Source of the DNA: Bradyrhizobium sp. Arg816
GTDB lineage: Bacteria > Pseudomonadota > Alphaproteobacteria > Rhizobiales > Xanthobacteraceae
NCBI RefSeq assembly: GCF_029989365.1
Contig: NZ_JAPRAQ010000044.1
Location: forward strand, 1 to 32,579
Direction of reading: 5' to 3'
DNA: 32,579 nucleotides
Shown: positions 18,687 to 26,532 of the stretch, one piece after another
Numbering within the stretch: position 1 is the stretch's first letter
Layout: each line of letters begins with the position of its first letter
Program-made: the position numbers and the translations under genes
Notes under the pieces: model-generated
Told to the model about the DNA's origin: nothing
The model's database searches: none
Seen by the model: only the letters and a program-made list of their open reading frames with translations

Positions 18687-18702
18687 TGTCGTAAATCCGA
18701 CA
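18687..18702 (+). promoter_or_regulatory. NifA upstream activator sequence
   Basis: TGTCGTAAATCCGACA fits TGT-N10-ACA exactly, the NifA-binding UAS. It lies 84 bp before the -24 element of the sigma-54 promoter, a usual distance for enhancer binding. It identifies NifA as the likely activator of the genes from 19088 on. Confidence 0.82.
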
Positions 18703-18786
18703 GGAGCTGCCGGAGCAACTCCGCACGAAACGCTGTACGTGGGCATGTTCTTCTCGTCCAACAAGGCGCGGTCGAGATTTTGTGGG

Positions 18787-18802
18787 TGGCACGGCGGTTG
18801 CT
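18787..18802 (+). promoter_or_regulatory. Sigma-54 (RpoN) -24/-12 promoter for the hydrazine-type operon
   Basis: TGGCACGGCGGTTGCT matches the consensus TGGCAC-N5-TTGCW at every fixed position. The start of transcription should be near 18813, leaving about 275 nt of leader before the ATG at 19088. The next recognisable gene on this strand is the N-hydroxylase. Confidence 0.85.
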
Positions 18803-19087
18803 AAAGAGCAGAGAGAACACCGGAGTGGGGTGGATGAAGATTGTCGCAGGCGGACTTTAGTGTTCACACGGATGAGACTGTTGCCAGTTCCAACAGACGG
18901 CTTGCAAGACGCGGCTATTGCGGACGCGCGATTCACCACGCCTCCCGCGGCTACAGGCCAAGCCGCTGCCCCATCCCAAGTCACACCAACGTGCTTCAGT
19001 AATGAAGCGAAGCACCCGGACCCGGACAGAATTTACACAAGCGCCAAGGACAAGAACTTACACGAGCTCAAAGAGACCTCTGTGGAC

Positions 19088-20407
19088 ATGCTGGATGTCA
19101 TCGGAATTGGGATCGGCCCATTTAACCTCAGTCTTGCAGCGCTTATTGAACCTACTCCGCTCCGCGCACTTTTCCTGGAGAAGCGAGACGCACTTTTCTG
19201 GCATCCAGGCCTTGCGCTGCCGAACAGTCGCCTGCAGGTGTCGCCGCTCAAGGATTGCGTGACCCTGGTCGATCCTACTAGCCCATACTCATTCCTCAAC
19301 TATTTGGCACTGCATGGTCGGCTCTACAGCTTTGTCAACAAGCGCAATGCTTCAACGTCCCGGCAGGAGTTCATTGAGTATTACCGGTGGGTCGCAGGGC
19401 GACTCAATACGCTCCGCTTCTCCGAGGACGTCACGGATGTTGTTCCGTTTAGGGACGGCTACCGCATCAGCACGAATACAACCACATACTTGGCGCGCGC
19501 TGTTGTTGTGGGCGTTGGCGTAGAGCCCAAGATGCCCGCCTGTGCCAGAACTTTGCTATGTGACACTGTCTACCATGCAGCCGACTATCTCGAGCGGCAG
19601 CTACCGCATGCAGCCGAGCATGTGCTCGTCGTGGGAGGTGGTCAGAGCGGGGCTGAGATTATCGAGGACATTCTTACTCGTTCTGTATCCACCCAGATCA
19701 CGTGGGCGACGTCGCGTTCGAACTTGTTTTCCATCGACGACAACAGCTTTGTGAACGAGGCTTACACACCCGCCTATAGCCGTCGCTTTCACGCTCTACC
19801 GCTTCAGAAACGCCGGGACATAGTCGAGGGCGAGATGCTTACGAGCGACGGTATTTCTGTCGATTTGTGCAATCGCCTATATGAAATGCTGTACGAACGC
19901 AGCGTGGATGGCACGCTGGCCGACCGTTTTCGTGTGCTGTCCAGCGTAGTCGTGAAAGACATCACGTCCCACAAAAAGCGCTGGCGAGTAGATCTAGATG
20001 AGATCGCAACGCAACGAAATAGCTGCATCCTCGTCGATCGTATCGTGCTTGCTACAGGTTTCCAGCCACGTACGCCGCCCTTCTTGGAGGCCCTCCTCGA
20101 GGGTGCGTCCATGGAAGATGGCCTGCCCGTACTCGGCCCGGACTACGCAGTCCGCTTCGGTCGGCACATGCCAGGACCAATATATCTACAAAATCAAAGC
20201 CGCGTGCAGCACGGATTGCAGAGCGCCAATCTATCTTTGGTCGCGTACCGCAACAGCCAAATTATTAATAGCCTCCTCGGCCGACCGTTCTATTTGAATA
20301 CATCCGACAGGCAGATGATTCAGGTTTACGCACCTTCGGACACGCCTGAACGAGACGCCGGAGTGGTTGCGATGCGATCAACCCGACAGGGATTGGGTAG
20401 CACATGA
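19088..20407 (+). CDS. FAD/NADPH-dependent amino-acid N-hydroxylase (lysine/ornithine N-monooxygenase family)
   Basis: Predicted to hydroxylate the side-chain amine of lysine or ornithine. From ATG 19088 it is 439 residues, the usual length for SidA/PvdA/IucD enzymes. Visible motifs: FAD site GIGIGPFNLS at 6-15, the family block VSPLKDCVTLVDPTSPYSFL, SRQEFIEYYRWVA, NADPH site VVGGGQSGAE at 181-190, and the C-terminal LATGF. The frame is open further upstream to ATG 18872, but those about 70 extra residues are low-complexity and outside the family domain; GTG 19082 is another option with AAGAGA 5 nt before it. Its stop overlaps the next start in ATGA. In hydrazine-forming clusters this family makes N6-hydroxylysine; lysine as substrate here is inference from the cupin/MetRS neighbours. 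A siderophore role is less likely because no siderophore assembly genes are present. Confidence 0.92.
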   Translation: MLDVIGIGIGPFNLSLAALIEPTPLRALFLEKRDALFWHPGLALPNSRLQVSPLKDCVTLVDPTSPYSFLNYLALHGRLYSFVNKRNASTSRQEFIEYYRWVAGRLNTLRFSEDVTDVVPFRDGYRISTNTTTYLARAVVVGVGVEPKMPACARTLLCDTVYHAADYLERQLPHAAEHVLVVGGGQSGAEIIEDILTRSVSTQITWATSRSNLFSIDDNSFVNEAYTPAYSRRFHALPLQKRRDIVEGEMLTSDGISVDLCNRLYEMLYERSVDGTLADRFRVLSSVVVKDITSHKKRWRVDLDEIATQRNSCILVDRIVLATGFQPRTPPFLEALLEGASMEDGLPVLGPDYAVRFGRHMPGPIYLQNQSRVQHGLQSANLSLVAYRNSQIINSLLGRPFYLNTSDRQMIQVYAPSDTPERDAGVVAMRSTRQGLGST

Positions 20408-21684
20408 ACGGCGGCTCGACCTCACCGCTGCGGGGCCGGATTGCGGATGGAACGGCCAACGCCGCCGACGAGCTTTCAGGCACGCTCGACTGTCGCGCCT
20501 TTGTACCATTTTTGATTGCCTCCATTGTCATTGCAGCTGCTTACGGCACTAGCTTTCTATTGCCGGACTACATGCATGCACTCGAAACGGATAGTCGAGC
20601 CGCGGGTCTTATTATTTCCAGCGGCGTCGCTGCCACTCTCGTTTCCTGTTGCTTGGCAGGGCGGCTGGCAAAGTGGATAGGCCTATTACCCACGTTGACT
20701 GTCGCATCGCTGTTTATGGCGTTAGCCATGCTGGCTTTTGCCGGCGCTGCCCTCGATACGCGAGCGGCGTACGGTGGGGGACTAATGGTAGGCGCTGCTT
20801 GGTCAGTGTTCTTCATTCTGGCACCGCTGCAGATCATCCGCCATCTACGGCCCTCAGCCCGTATTCAGTATTTGACGATCTTATCCGGATCACAAATGGC
20901 TGGCCTCGGCCTAGCGGCTCCACTTGGTCACTTGCTCGCAAAATACACTGGTTCGCTGGCCACGATTTATGCGGTGCTTGCGATTGCGTGCGTGATCGCC
21001 GCCGCCTGCGTAGACCTTACAAGACGCGCGATGTCGAGGCTATCGGCACTGGCTATGCCGGATATCGCAATTACATTGGCTGCGACTACGACACTGCTTC
21101 AGAAGTGCACAACACTCCCCATCGCCATGATTGCGATTTCAGCCTCCATGTTCGCGGGGCTGTCAACATATCAGAGCGCGTATTCCGCATCACGTCACTT
21201 GAATTCCGATCTGTTCTTTCTCGTTTTTACTGCTACGAGCGTGGTACTACGCTTCTCAGTCGCTCACCTCATGGGCAACCTGCCGTTACGCCGATTGGCG
21301 CTCACGCTCATCCTACTGACCGCTGCGTCTCTGGTACTGTTCCTTCTCAACGGTGGCAGCACCTCACTCTATATTGCGGCCACTGTCCTCTTTGCCGTCG
21401 GCTATGGGTTAAGTTATTCAACCTTGAACACGATAGCCGTCAATCTCGCCGGCGAGCACGGCGTCTCCGTGCCCACTACCTCGCAGATCTTTACCCTCGC
21501 ATACTTCCTCGGGCTCTTCGGCTTTCCCATGGTCGGAGGGCAGTTGGTCCGTGGGTTCGGCCCTGACGTGATGTTGCTGAGCCTATTGAGCACGACCGCT
21601 CTTAATGCGGTCCTAGCAACCCGCCTCGGGCAAAGCACAACTGATCCGTCTCATCTCAGGAAGGAGCTCACACATGCTGACTGA
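20404..21684 (+). CDS. MFS transporter, probable exporter of the pathway product
   Basis: A 426-residue protein with about 12 hydrophobic segments spaced through the sequence and a basic loop after TM2 (GRLAKWIGLLPTLTVASLFM), as in the major facilitator superfamily. The ATG overlaps the N-hydroxylase stop (ATGA), so the two are translated together. Its place in a biosynthetic operon suggests export of the product or self-protection; the direction cannot be read from sequence. A 305-codon frame on the same strand (20649-21566) is a shadow of this gene. Confidence 0.88.
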   Translation: MNGGSTSPLRGRIADGTANAADELSGTLDCRAFVPFLIASIVIAAAYGTSFLLPDYMHALETDSRAAGLIISSGVAATLVSCCLAGRLAKWIGLLPTLTVASLFMALAMLAFAGAALDTRAAYGGGLMVGAAWSVFFILAPLQIIRHLRPSARIQYLTILSGSQMAGLGLAAPLGHLLAKYTGSLATIYAVLAIACVIAAACVDLTRRAMSRLSALAMPDIAITLAATTTLLQKCTTLPIAMIAISASMFAGLSTYQSAYSASRHLNSDLFFLVFTATSVVLRFSVAHLMGNLPLRRLALTLILLTAASLVLFLLNGGSTSLYIAATVLFAVGYGLSYSTLNTIAVNLAGEHGVSVPTTSQIFTLAYFLGLFGFPMVGGQLVRGFGPDVMLLSLLSTTALNAVLATRLGQSTTDPSHLRKELTHAD

Positions 21685-22453
21685 GGCACAACAATCGAAA
21701 TGGCATAAGGATGGATACCTTCGATTGGAAAAGTTTTTCGATCCAGCCACGCGCGACAAGATCTCTCGTTACGTTGAGGAAGTTGCACGTTGGGATGTAA
21801 GCGCCGACAAGTGGATGTTGTGGTTCGAGAAGACGAGTGACAGCCGGAAGATTATCTCCAAGGCCGAGAACTTCTTAGACTACCATGCCCCTCTACGGGA
21901 AGCGCTCCTGGCCGATGGGCGCATTCGTATAGCGGTCGAGACACTCTTGAATGAGAAGACACGGATGTTGAAGGAGCTTCTGATCTTCAAGTATCCGGAC
22001 AGCGGCGGATACCGCCCTCATCAGGACATCTACCATATCCCGCACAAGATACCCGAACGCATGGTGCACGCAATTGCATCCATCGCCGTGGACGACTCCG
22101 ACCCGGGTAACGGTGGGCTCTTCTTCACGCCAGCTCGCCATAAGGAAGGAATGTTTCCGATGGATGCCGGCGGCGTGATTCACCCGGAGATCGCCGAGAC
22201 CTTCACATCGGAGCCGGTGCAATTGAAAGCTGGCGATGTTTTCATTTTCGACGATTATGCGCCTCATTACTCCTTGCCAAACAAGAGCGATCGGTCGCGT
22301 CGTGCGATTCACTTGGTATTCCAGCGCGCATCCACTGGGGGGCCGACACGCACCGAATACAACCGCATGAAGCGCGCCTACAACCCACCAGAGGAAGCGG
22401 TGGCGGATATTGAAAACCTAAAGCTTCCCAATGGCATATTCTATCGCGACTGA
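21674..22453 (+). CDS. Phytanoyl-CoA dioxygenase (PhyH)-like Fe(II)/2-oxoglutarate oxygenase
   Basis: A 259-residue protein starting at ATG 21674, overlapping the MFS stop, with a strong ribosome site AGGAAGGAG. The metal triad is visible: His116 and Asp118 in RPHQD, and His198 in DDYAPHYSLPN; Arg209/Arg210 follow at the position that binds 2-oxoglutarate. The N-terminal WHKDGYLRLEKFFDP is typical of PhyH proteins. Such enzymes hydroxylate, desaturate or halogenate small substrates. Here it probably modifies the amino acid or hydrazine intermediate; which step is unknown. I know of no PhyH enzyme in the described hydrazine pathways, so it may mark a new product. Confidence 0.88.
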   Translation: MLTEAQQSKWHKDGYLRLEKFFDPATRDKISRYVEEVARWDVSADKWMLWFEKTSDSRKIISKAENFLDYHAPLREALLADGRIRIAVETLLNEKTRMLKELLIFKYPDSGGYRPHQDIYHIPHKIPERMVHAIASIAVDDSDPGNGGLFFTPARHKEGMFPMDAGGVIHPEIAETFTSEPVQLKAGDVFIFDDYAPHYSLPNKSDRSRRAIHLVFQRASTGGPTRTEYNRMKRAYNPPEEAVADIENLKLPNGIFYRD

Positions 22454-22477
22454 CAGCCACGTTTGAGGAAGACCAAC

Positions 22478-22807
22478 GTGTACACGACGCAGCCCGATCA
22501 TTCTCTGATGCGAACCGAATACGGCGTTCTGGTCTGGCGCCTTTTGGAGCATCTCCCGGAGGGTCTCAGCCCAGCATTTGGCGCTTCAGTCGTGGAGCTC
22601 GCTCCAGGCGATGCGGTCGACCCGCACGATCATCAAGAGCACGAACTGTGGCTGCTGATTTCTGGTCGTGGAGAATTCGAAGTCGACGGTCAGGTCCGTG
22701 ATGTTAGCGAAACGACCTTGTGTTACATGTCGCCACATCAGACGCACACTATCCGCAATATCAGCCAAGACAGCGCTCTCAAGTTTATCTCGATCTGGTG
22801 GGATTGA
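22478..22807 (+). CDS. Stand-alone cupin, probable N-N bond-forming half of a split hydrazine synthetase
   Basis: A 109-residue single-domain cupin. Motif 1 gives His50, His52 and Glu56 (PHDHQEHE); motif 2 gives His90 (SPHQTHTIRN). This is the 3-His/1-Glu metal site. I chose GTG 22478 because GAGGAAG sits 6 nt before it; an upstream TTG at 22463 overlaps that ribosome site. In Spb40 (s56-p1) and Tri28 (triacsin) a zinc cupin is fused to a MetRS-like domain and rearranges an aminoacylated N6-hydroxylysine into a hydrazine. Here the cupin is its own gene and ends one base before the MetRS-like gene, with a natural-looking C-terminus (FISIWWD). The role is inferred from this pairing; alone, a 109-residue cupin could be many things. 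Confidence 0.85.
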   Translation: MYTTQPDHSLMRTEYGVLVWRLLEHLPEGLSPAFGASVVELAPGDAVDPHDHQEHELWLLISGRGEFEVDGQVRDVSETTLCYMSPHQTHTIRNISQDSALKFISIWWD

Positions 22808-22808
22808 C

Positions 22809-24386
22809 GTGCGCACTTATTTTGTCTGTCCCGCGCCGCCTTGCCCTAACGGCAAACTACATCTGGGCCACATCGGCGGCGTGTATTTACTCGCCGATAT
22901 CTTCGTCCGCTTTCAACGCATGACCGGCCATCGGGCCTACTACATCACTGGCTCAGACGAGCACGGCACACATACGCTCGAAACGGCACGAAAGCTCGGC
23001 CGATCCTTTAGCGAGGTCGCAGAACAATACGTTCACCAGATCTTAGAGTGTTTGCATGCCGTGCAAATTACGCCTGATGTGTTCGTGCGCACATCCAGCG
23101 CGATTCACAAGGAAAATTCGCTAGCGATATTCCGCGAGCTGCAAGTGGCCGGCTACGTCGACGTACGGCAGGGCGTCCAACTGTATTGCGAACATTGCGA
23201 TGAGCTCGTTACGGACTCGCTCGCAACTGGCCGTTGCCCGGCTTGCTCATCGCCTTGCGACAGCAACCTGTGTGAGAACTGCGGGCTGGCTCTTCAGCAC
23301 GACACAATCCGCGACGCACGGCACGTTACCTGCGGCCGCAATCTTGTGCTAAGACCCATCAGGCAGGCCGTGTTCGACATGCCACGTCTCGCTCGCCAAC
23401 TGCACGAATCCATTGGAGAAAGCGCATGGCCCGAGCCGATACGCGCCAAGGCGCGCGCTTGGCTACACCGGGAGGTGCGCGGCTTGCCGATGACCCGCCA
23501 TTTCAGGCACGGAGTGGAGTTAAAACAGCCTGACTCTCTGATCGGTCAAACGTTGCTTACATGGTTTGAGGGCCTCTGGTGCTTTGACACCGGAATTCGC
23601 GAGCAATGCGCCCGCTCAGGTTTGGACGCAAACGCGACGTTGCACGACCAGAACAGCGAGCTTCTCTTCTTCATGGGGCAAGATAATCGCTTCTATTACA
23701 CGCTAGGTGTGGCCGGCGCTCTGCTCGCGCGCGGCTACCCGATTCCAAAAAATCACTCCGTCCAGGATTTCTACAAGCTGGCCGGCGAGAAGTTTTCCAC
23801 CAGTCGTGATCATGCTCTTTGGGCCGATGAAGTGGCGCGCGAAGTGGGGCCAAACGTACTCCGTTATGCACTGGCGCGAGTGGCCAAGCCGTTTGGAACC
23901 GACGCAAACGATTTTGATCTCGACGGGCTCATCTCGGCAGCCTCACGCATTCGGGCCTGGGAAGATGCGTTACGGCGGTATGCAGAAAGTGCACGCACGG
24001 TAGAGAGCACCGAACTCTCCCCGACTTTCCGCCGCTTCGCTGAAGATTACGCCGATGCGGTCACGGCACTGCGTTTCTGGGATGCGCTTGATATCATCGA
24101 CAGGTACTTCGAGCTAGCTGGCTTCGCACATGCAAAGGGTTGGACATGGAATGCTGCGCAGGTCTCGCTGTTCCTGAGCCTACTCTATCCCGTAGTACCT
24201 GAGCTAGCGGTGGGCTACGGCCAGCACTACTTTGGCGGCGCGTGGCGGCCGTCCCTCGAGACATCGGCCGTAGCAGCCCAGCCAAAGGCCTCGGTGGACT
24301 TTCCCCGGTTCAGCACGCCAATACCCGCAAGCTTTGCCTCGGAGTACAATAAGCGCTTTCGCAAAGAACAGATTTGGCGATCATGA
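22809..24386 (+). CDS. Methionyl-tRNA-synthetase-like enzyme, probable amino-acid-activating half of a split hydrazine synthetase
   Basis: A 525-residue class I synthetase from GTG 22809, one base after the cupin stop. It has the HIGH motif as HLGH (18-21), the TGSDEHGTH block, a zinc knuckle with CxxC pairs at 127/130, 143/146 and 155/158, and KFSTS (328-332) in place of KMSKS. The length and helical C-terminal part resemble short MetRS. By eye, residues that hold methionine in E. coli MetRS are changed: ALPY becomes APPC (9-12), the WLDAPIGY segment becomes WFEGLWCF, and the FH of the YFH stretch becomes YY. It is therefore unlikely to be a housekeeping MetRS. In Spb40/Tri28 the matching domain activates glycine and loads it onto N6-hydroxylysine. 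A resistant or spare MetRS is the main alternative; the N-hydroxylase and cupin beside it argue against that. Confidence 0.88.
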   Translation: MRTYFVCPAPPCPNGKLHLGHIGGVYLLADIFVRFQRMTGHRAYYITGSDEHGTHTLETARKLGRSFSEVAEQYVHQILECLHAVQITPDVFVRTSSAIHKENSLAIFRELQVAGYVDVRQGVQLYCEHCDELVTDSLATGRCPACSSPCDSNLCENCGLALQHDTIRDARHVTCGRNLVLRPIRQAVFDMPRLARQLHESIGESAWPEPIRAKARAWLHREVRGLPMTRHFRHGVELKQPDSLIGQTLLTWFEGLWCFDTGIREQCARSGLDANATLHDQNSELLFFMGQDNRFYYTLGVAGALLARGYPIPKNHSVQDFYKLAGEKFSTSRDHALWADEVAREVGPNVLRYALARVAKPFGTDANDFDLDGLISAASRIRAWEDALRRYAESARTVESTELSPTFRRFAEDYADAVTALRFWDALDIIDRYFELAGFAHAKGWTWNAAQVSLFLSLLYPVVPELAVGYGQHYFGGAWRPSLETSAVAAQPKASVDFPRFSTPIPASFASEYNKRFRKEQIWRS

Positions 24387-24405
24387 AGATCCGAATGACG
24401 AAGCC

Positions 24406-25539
24406 ATGACTACGCGCATCTCAAAACGCAGCGCTGTCGCTCAGGGTTTTGCGCCGTTCAACTCCTCAAGTGCGACGCATGGTATCAATTTCGGCTACGC
24501 GCTGCCCGACCCGGTGATGTTTGCAGAACTGCCGTGGCCAGACGCGTTTGACGGACGTACAGGTGTGGCTCCCGCCGATCTGCCGCAGTATACGGATGCG
24601 GCGGGTTTGCCCGAACTTCGTACAAAGCTCGCACTGAGGTACGGTGTGCGGCGTGACCAAGTCATGCTTACGGGTGGAGCTTCACAGGCCTTACAATTAC
24701 TTGCCGATGGCTGGATTGACCCCGGTGACGTGGTCCTGACGGAAGACCCCTCCTACTTGGGTGCACTGCGTACGTTTTCGATCGCGGGTGCAACCGTGGT
24801 CCAGCTAGGTCTGGCCGCAGAGGGAGTGGATCTGAACGAAGTTGAGGCAATGCTGCAGACCAGTGCCCGGGTGAAGCTTTTCTACACGATGCCAGCATTT
24901 CATAATCCAACCGGGCACCAGATGTCGTGCGATTATGTGGCCAAATTGGCGGCACTGCTGGCCCGCAGTGGCGCTCTCTTGGTGCAGGATCTTGTCTACG
25001 CTGAGTTGCCCTATAACGGTCCAGTGCATTGGTTAGCGCCGGGCGACAACGTGATCAATGTCCATAGCATCTCAAAAGTTGCCGGACCGGGACTACGGGT
25101 AGGCTGGGTGCTCGCGGAGTCGGACATTATCAACAGGCTTGCGCACCTCAAACGCGACGGCGGCGTAAGTCCGGTTCTAAGTAATGTCGTTTTGGGATTA
25201 TTGCAATCGAGCGCTCTTGACTCGCACATAACACGCTTGCGCGAGCACTACCGAGCGAAGCGAGACGGCCTACATAGGTTATTGCAGCGCAGCCGGATTT
25301 GCGAGCCGGAATATAGTGTGCCAAGCGGGGGCTTCTCGCTCTGGGTACGGCTTACCGCGGGTACGGATCCGGAGAGGTTTATTGAAGCTGCAAGCCGCGA
25401 GCACGACGTGCACCTTATAAATGGTCGGAACTATGGCCCACGAAGTGGCGGTCACGTGCGCCTGTGTTTCAGTTATCTTCCAATATCTCTCATTGAGCAG
25501 GGGCTGGAGCGCTTAGGTAACTTGCATGCTAACCTCTAG
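24406..25539 (+). CDS. PLP-dependent aminotransferase (fold type I, MocR/2-aminoadipate-type domain)
   Basis: A 377-residue protein from ATG 24406, 19 bp after the MetRS-like gene. Landmarks: the YTDAAGLPELR stretch near the N-terminus, LTGGASQALQLLADGWIDPG, EDPSYLGA, PAFHNPTG, QDLVYAELPY, and the PLP-binding Lys224 in SISKVAGPGLRVGW. These place it with 2-aminoadipate/kynurenine-type aminotransferases; the N-terminal DNA-binding part of MocR regulators is absent, so it should be an enzyme. It may deaminate the lysine-derived alpha-amine of the hydrazine intermediate, or supply an amino-acid precursor. It is the last gene of the compact operon. Confidence 0.88.
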   Translation: MTTRISKRSAVAQGFAPFNSSSATHGINFGYALPDPVMFAELPWPDAFDGRTGVAPADLPQYTDAAGLPELRTKLALRYGVRRDQVMLTGGASQALQLLADGWIDPGDVVLTEDPSYLGALRTFSIAGATVVQLGLAAEGVDLNEVEAMLQTSARVKLFYTMPAFHNPTGHQMSCDYVAKLAALLARSGALLVQDLVYAELPYNGPVHWLAPGDNVINVHSISKVAGPGLRVGWVLAESDIINRLAHLKRDGGVSPVLSNVVLGLLQSSALDSHITRLREHYRAKRDGLHRLLQRSRICEPEYSVPSGGFSLWVRLTAGTDPERFIEAASREHDVHLINGRNYGPRSGGHVRLCFSYLPISLIEQGLERLGNLHANL

Positions 25540-26532
25540 ACGCGCGTGGTATGTTTCAGCAGAGTTTTCCCATCTGAGAAGGGGTCCTAGGTCCAGCTCC
25601 CAGCGCCACCACTTCTGAAGAGAGCGAGCTTACGCGGACACACGAAGTCGCTGTCCTGCTTTGTTGCCGGCCGGCAAGGTCGCCTTGGTGCGCCCTAACC
25701 GACCTGCCCGTCACTCGTCCGACGCTTCGGAGAAATGTTCGAGCTGTATAAGGGGCGCTTCGTTCCCACGCACTGGAGGCAGAGTATACGGTCCCGATTT
25801 ACCGCATCTTTGCAAGCTACTTAAAGTTCATCGCGGCGAACCGAGAGCTGGGCTGCAAGCTCGTGAGCAGCCGGGTTCGCCGGCCGCGCACTCCGCTCGT
25901 TAGTCCGGCGCGGTTCGGTGTGCTGATTACGGCAGCAGCCGCTCAAAGCTTGCTCCCCGAGACCAGGATGCATTGACCACCGCCTCACATTCCTGACTTC
26001 TGGCTGTCACTCAGTTCACGAAATCTGGAACGAGTCCGCAAACTCTTGAAGGTCGGCAGCTGCGCTTGAAAGACCGAGCAGTCAGCTCTCTGAACCGCAC
26101 GCCTCCGAGCTTGCCGTTGCTACGGCGTCGCCTGATGAACCGACACAGCGACAACTCACGAACGACGCCAAGCGACGTTTCGGGGTCGAGATCACAGCTT
26201 ACGTTGCAGACCGACTGCTGCGCACGCACCGGACCTGGTGGCGTCGCGAAAATCTCTTGCGGAAGAGATTCAACGTTGCGCCAGTCTACGATTAAAGGGA
26301 CATCGACAACTGCTCACCAGAACGTCCAAGTCCAGTACGGCCTCGGCTGCATAATCCCGTCGAAAACTACCAGCTTTGGTAGATCAGTTGTGATCGACAG
26401 GTGAGTAGCATCGTTGCCGCAGCAGGATCGGGTGCAGAGGCACGCCCCGGGTCGCAACGGTTGGCGCTTCTCTAGATCTTCGGGCTCCATTCTGATGTGA
26501 GTACATGGTGATGTCATCATCTTGCAGAAGCG
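25540..26532. other. Long gap after the operon with no recognisable gene
   Basis: A plus-strand frame ending near 26295 reads DAKRRFGVEITAYVADRLLR and looks protein-like, but has no recognisable family or start. I see no terminator for the operon and no promoter for the M20 gene. Confidence 0.45.

Noticed and set aside
19088..20407. Hydroxamate siderophore pathway as explanation of the N-hydroxylase
   Set aside because: No NRPS, IucA/C-type synthetase, N-acyltransferase or TonB receptor is present, while cupin and MetRS-like genes are.
20649..21566. 305-codon plus-strand frame inside the MFS gene
   Set aside because: It is out of frame with a clear membrane transporter, has no family resemblance and is rich in Arg/His/Cys as expected of a shadow frame.
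22668..22808. N-terminal extension of the MetRS-like protein back to 22668
   Set aside because: The extra 47 codons overlap the cupin gene out of frame and resemble no MetRS; the family start MRTYFVCPAP fits GTG 22809.
26079..26100. Possible tts box (GTCAGCTCTCTGAACC)
   Set aside because: Only the first seven bases match; the TCGAAAGCT half is missing.
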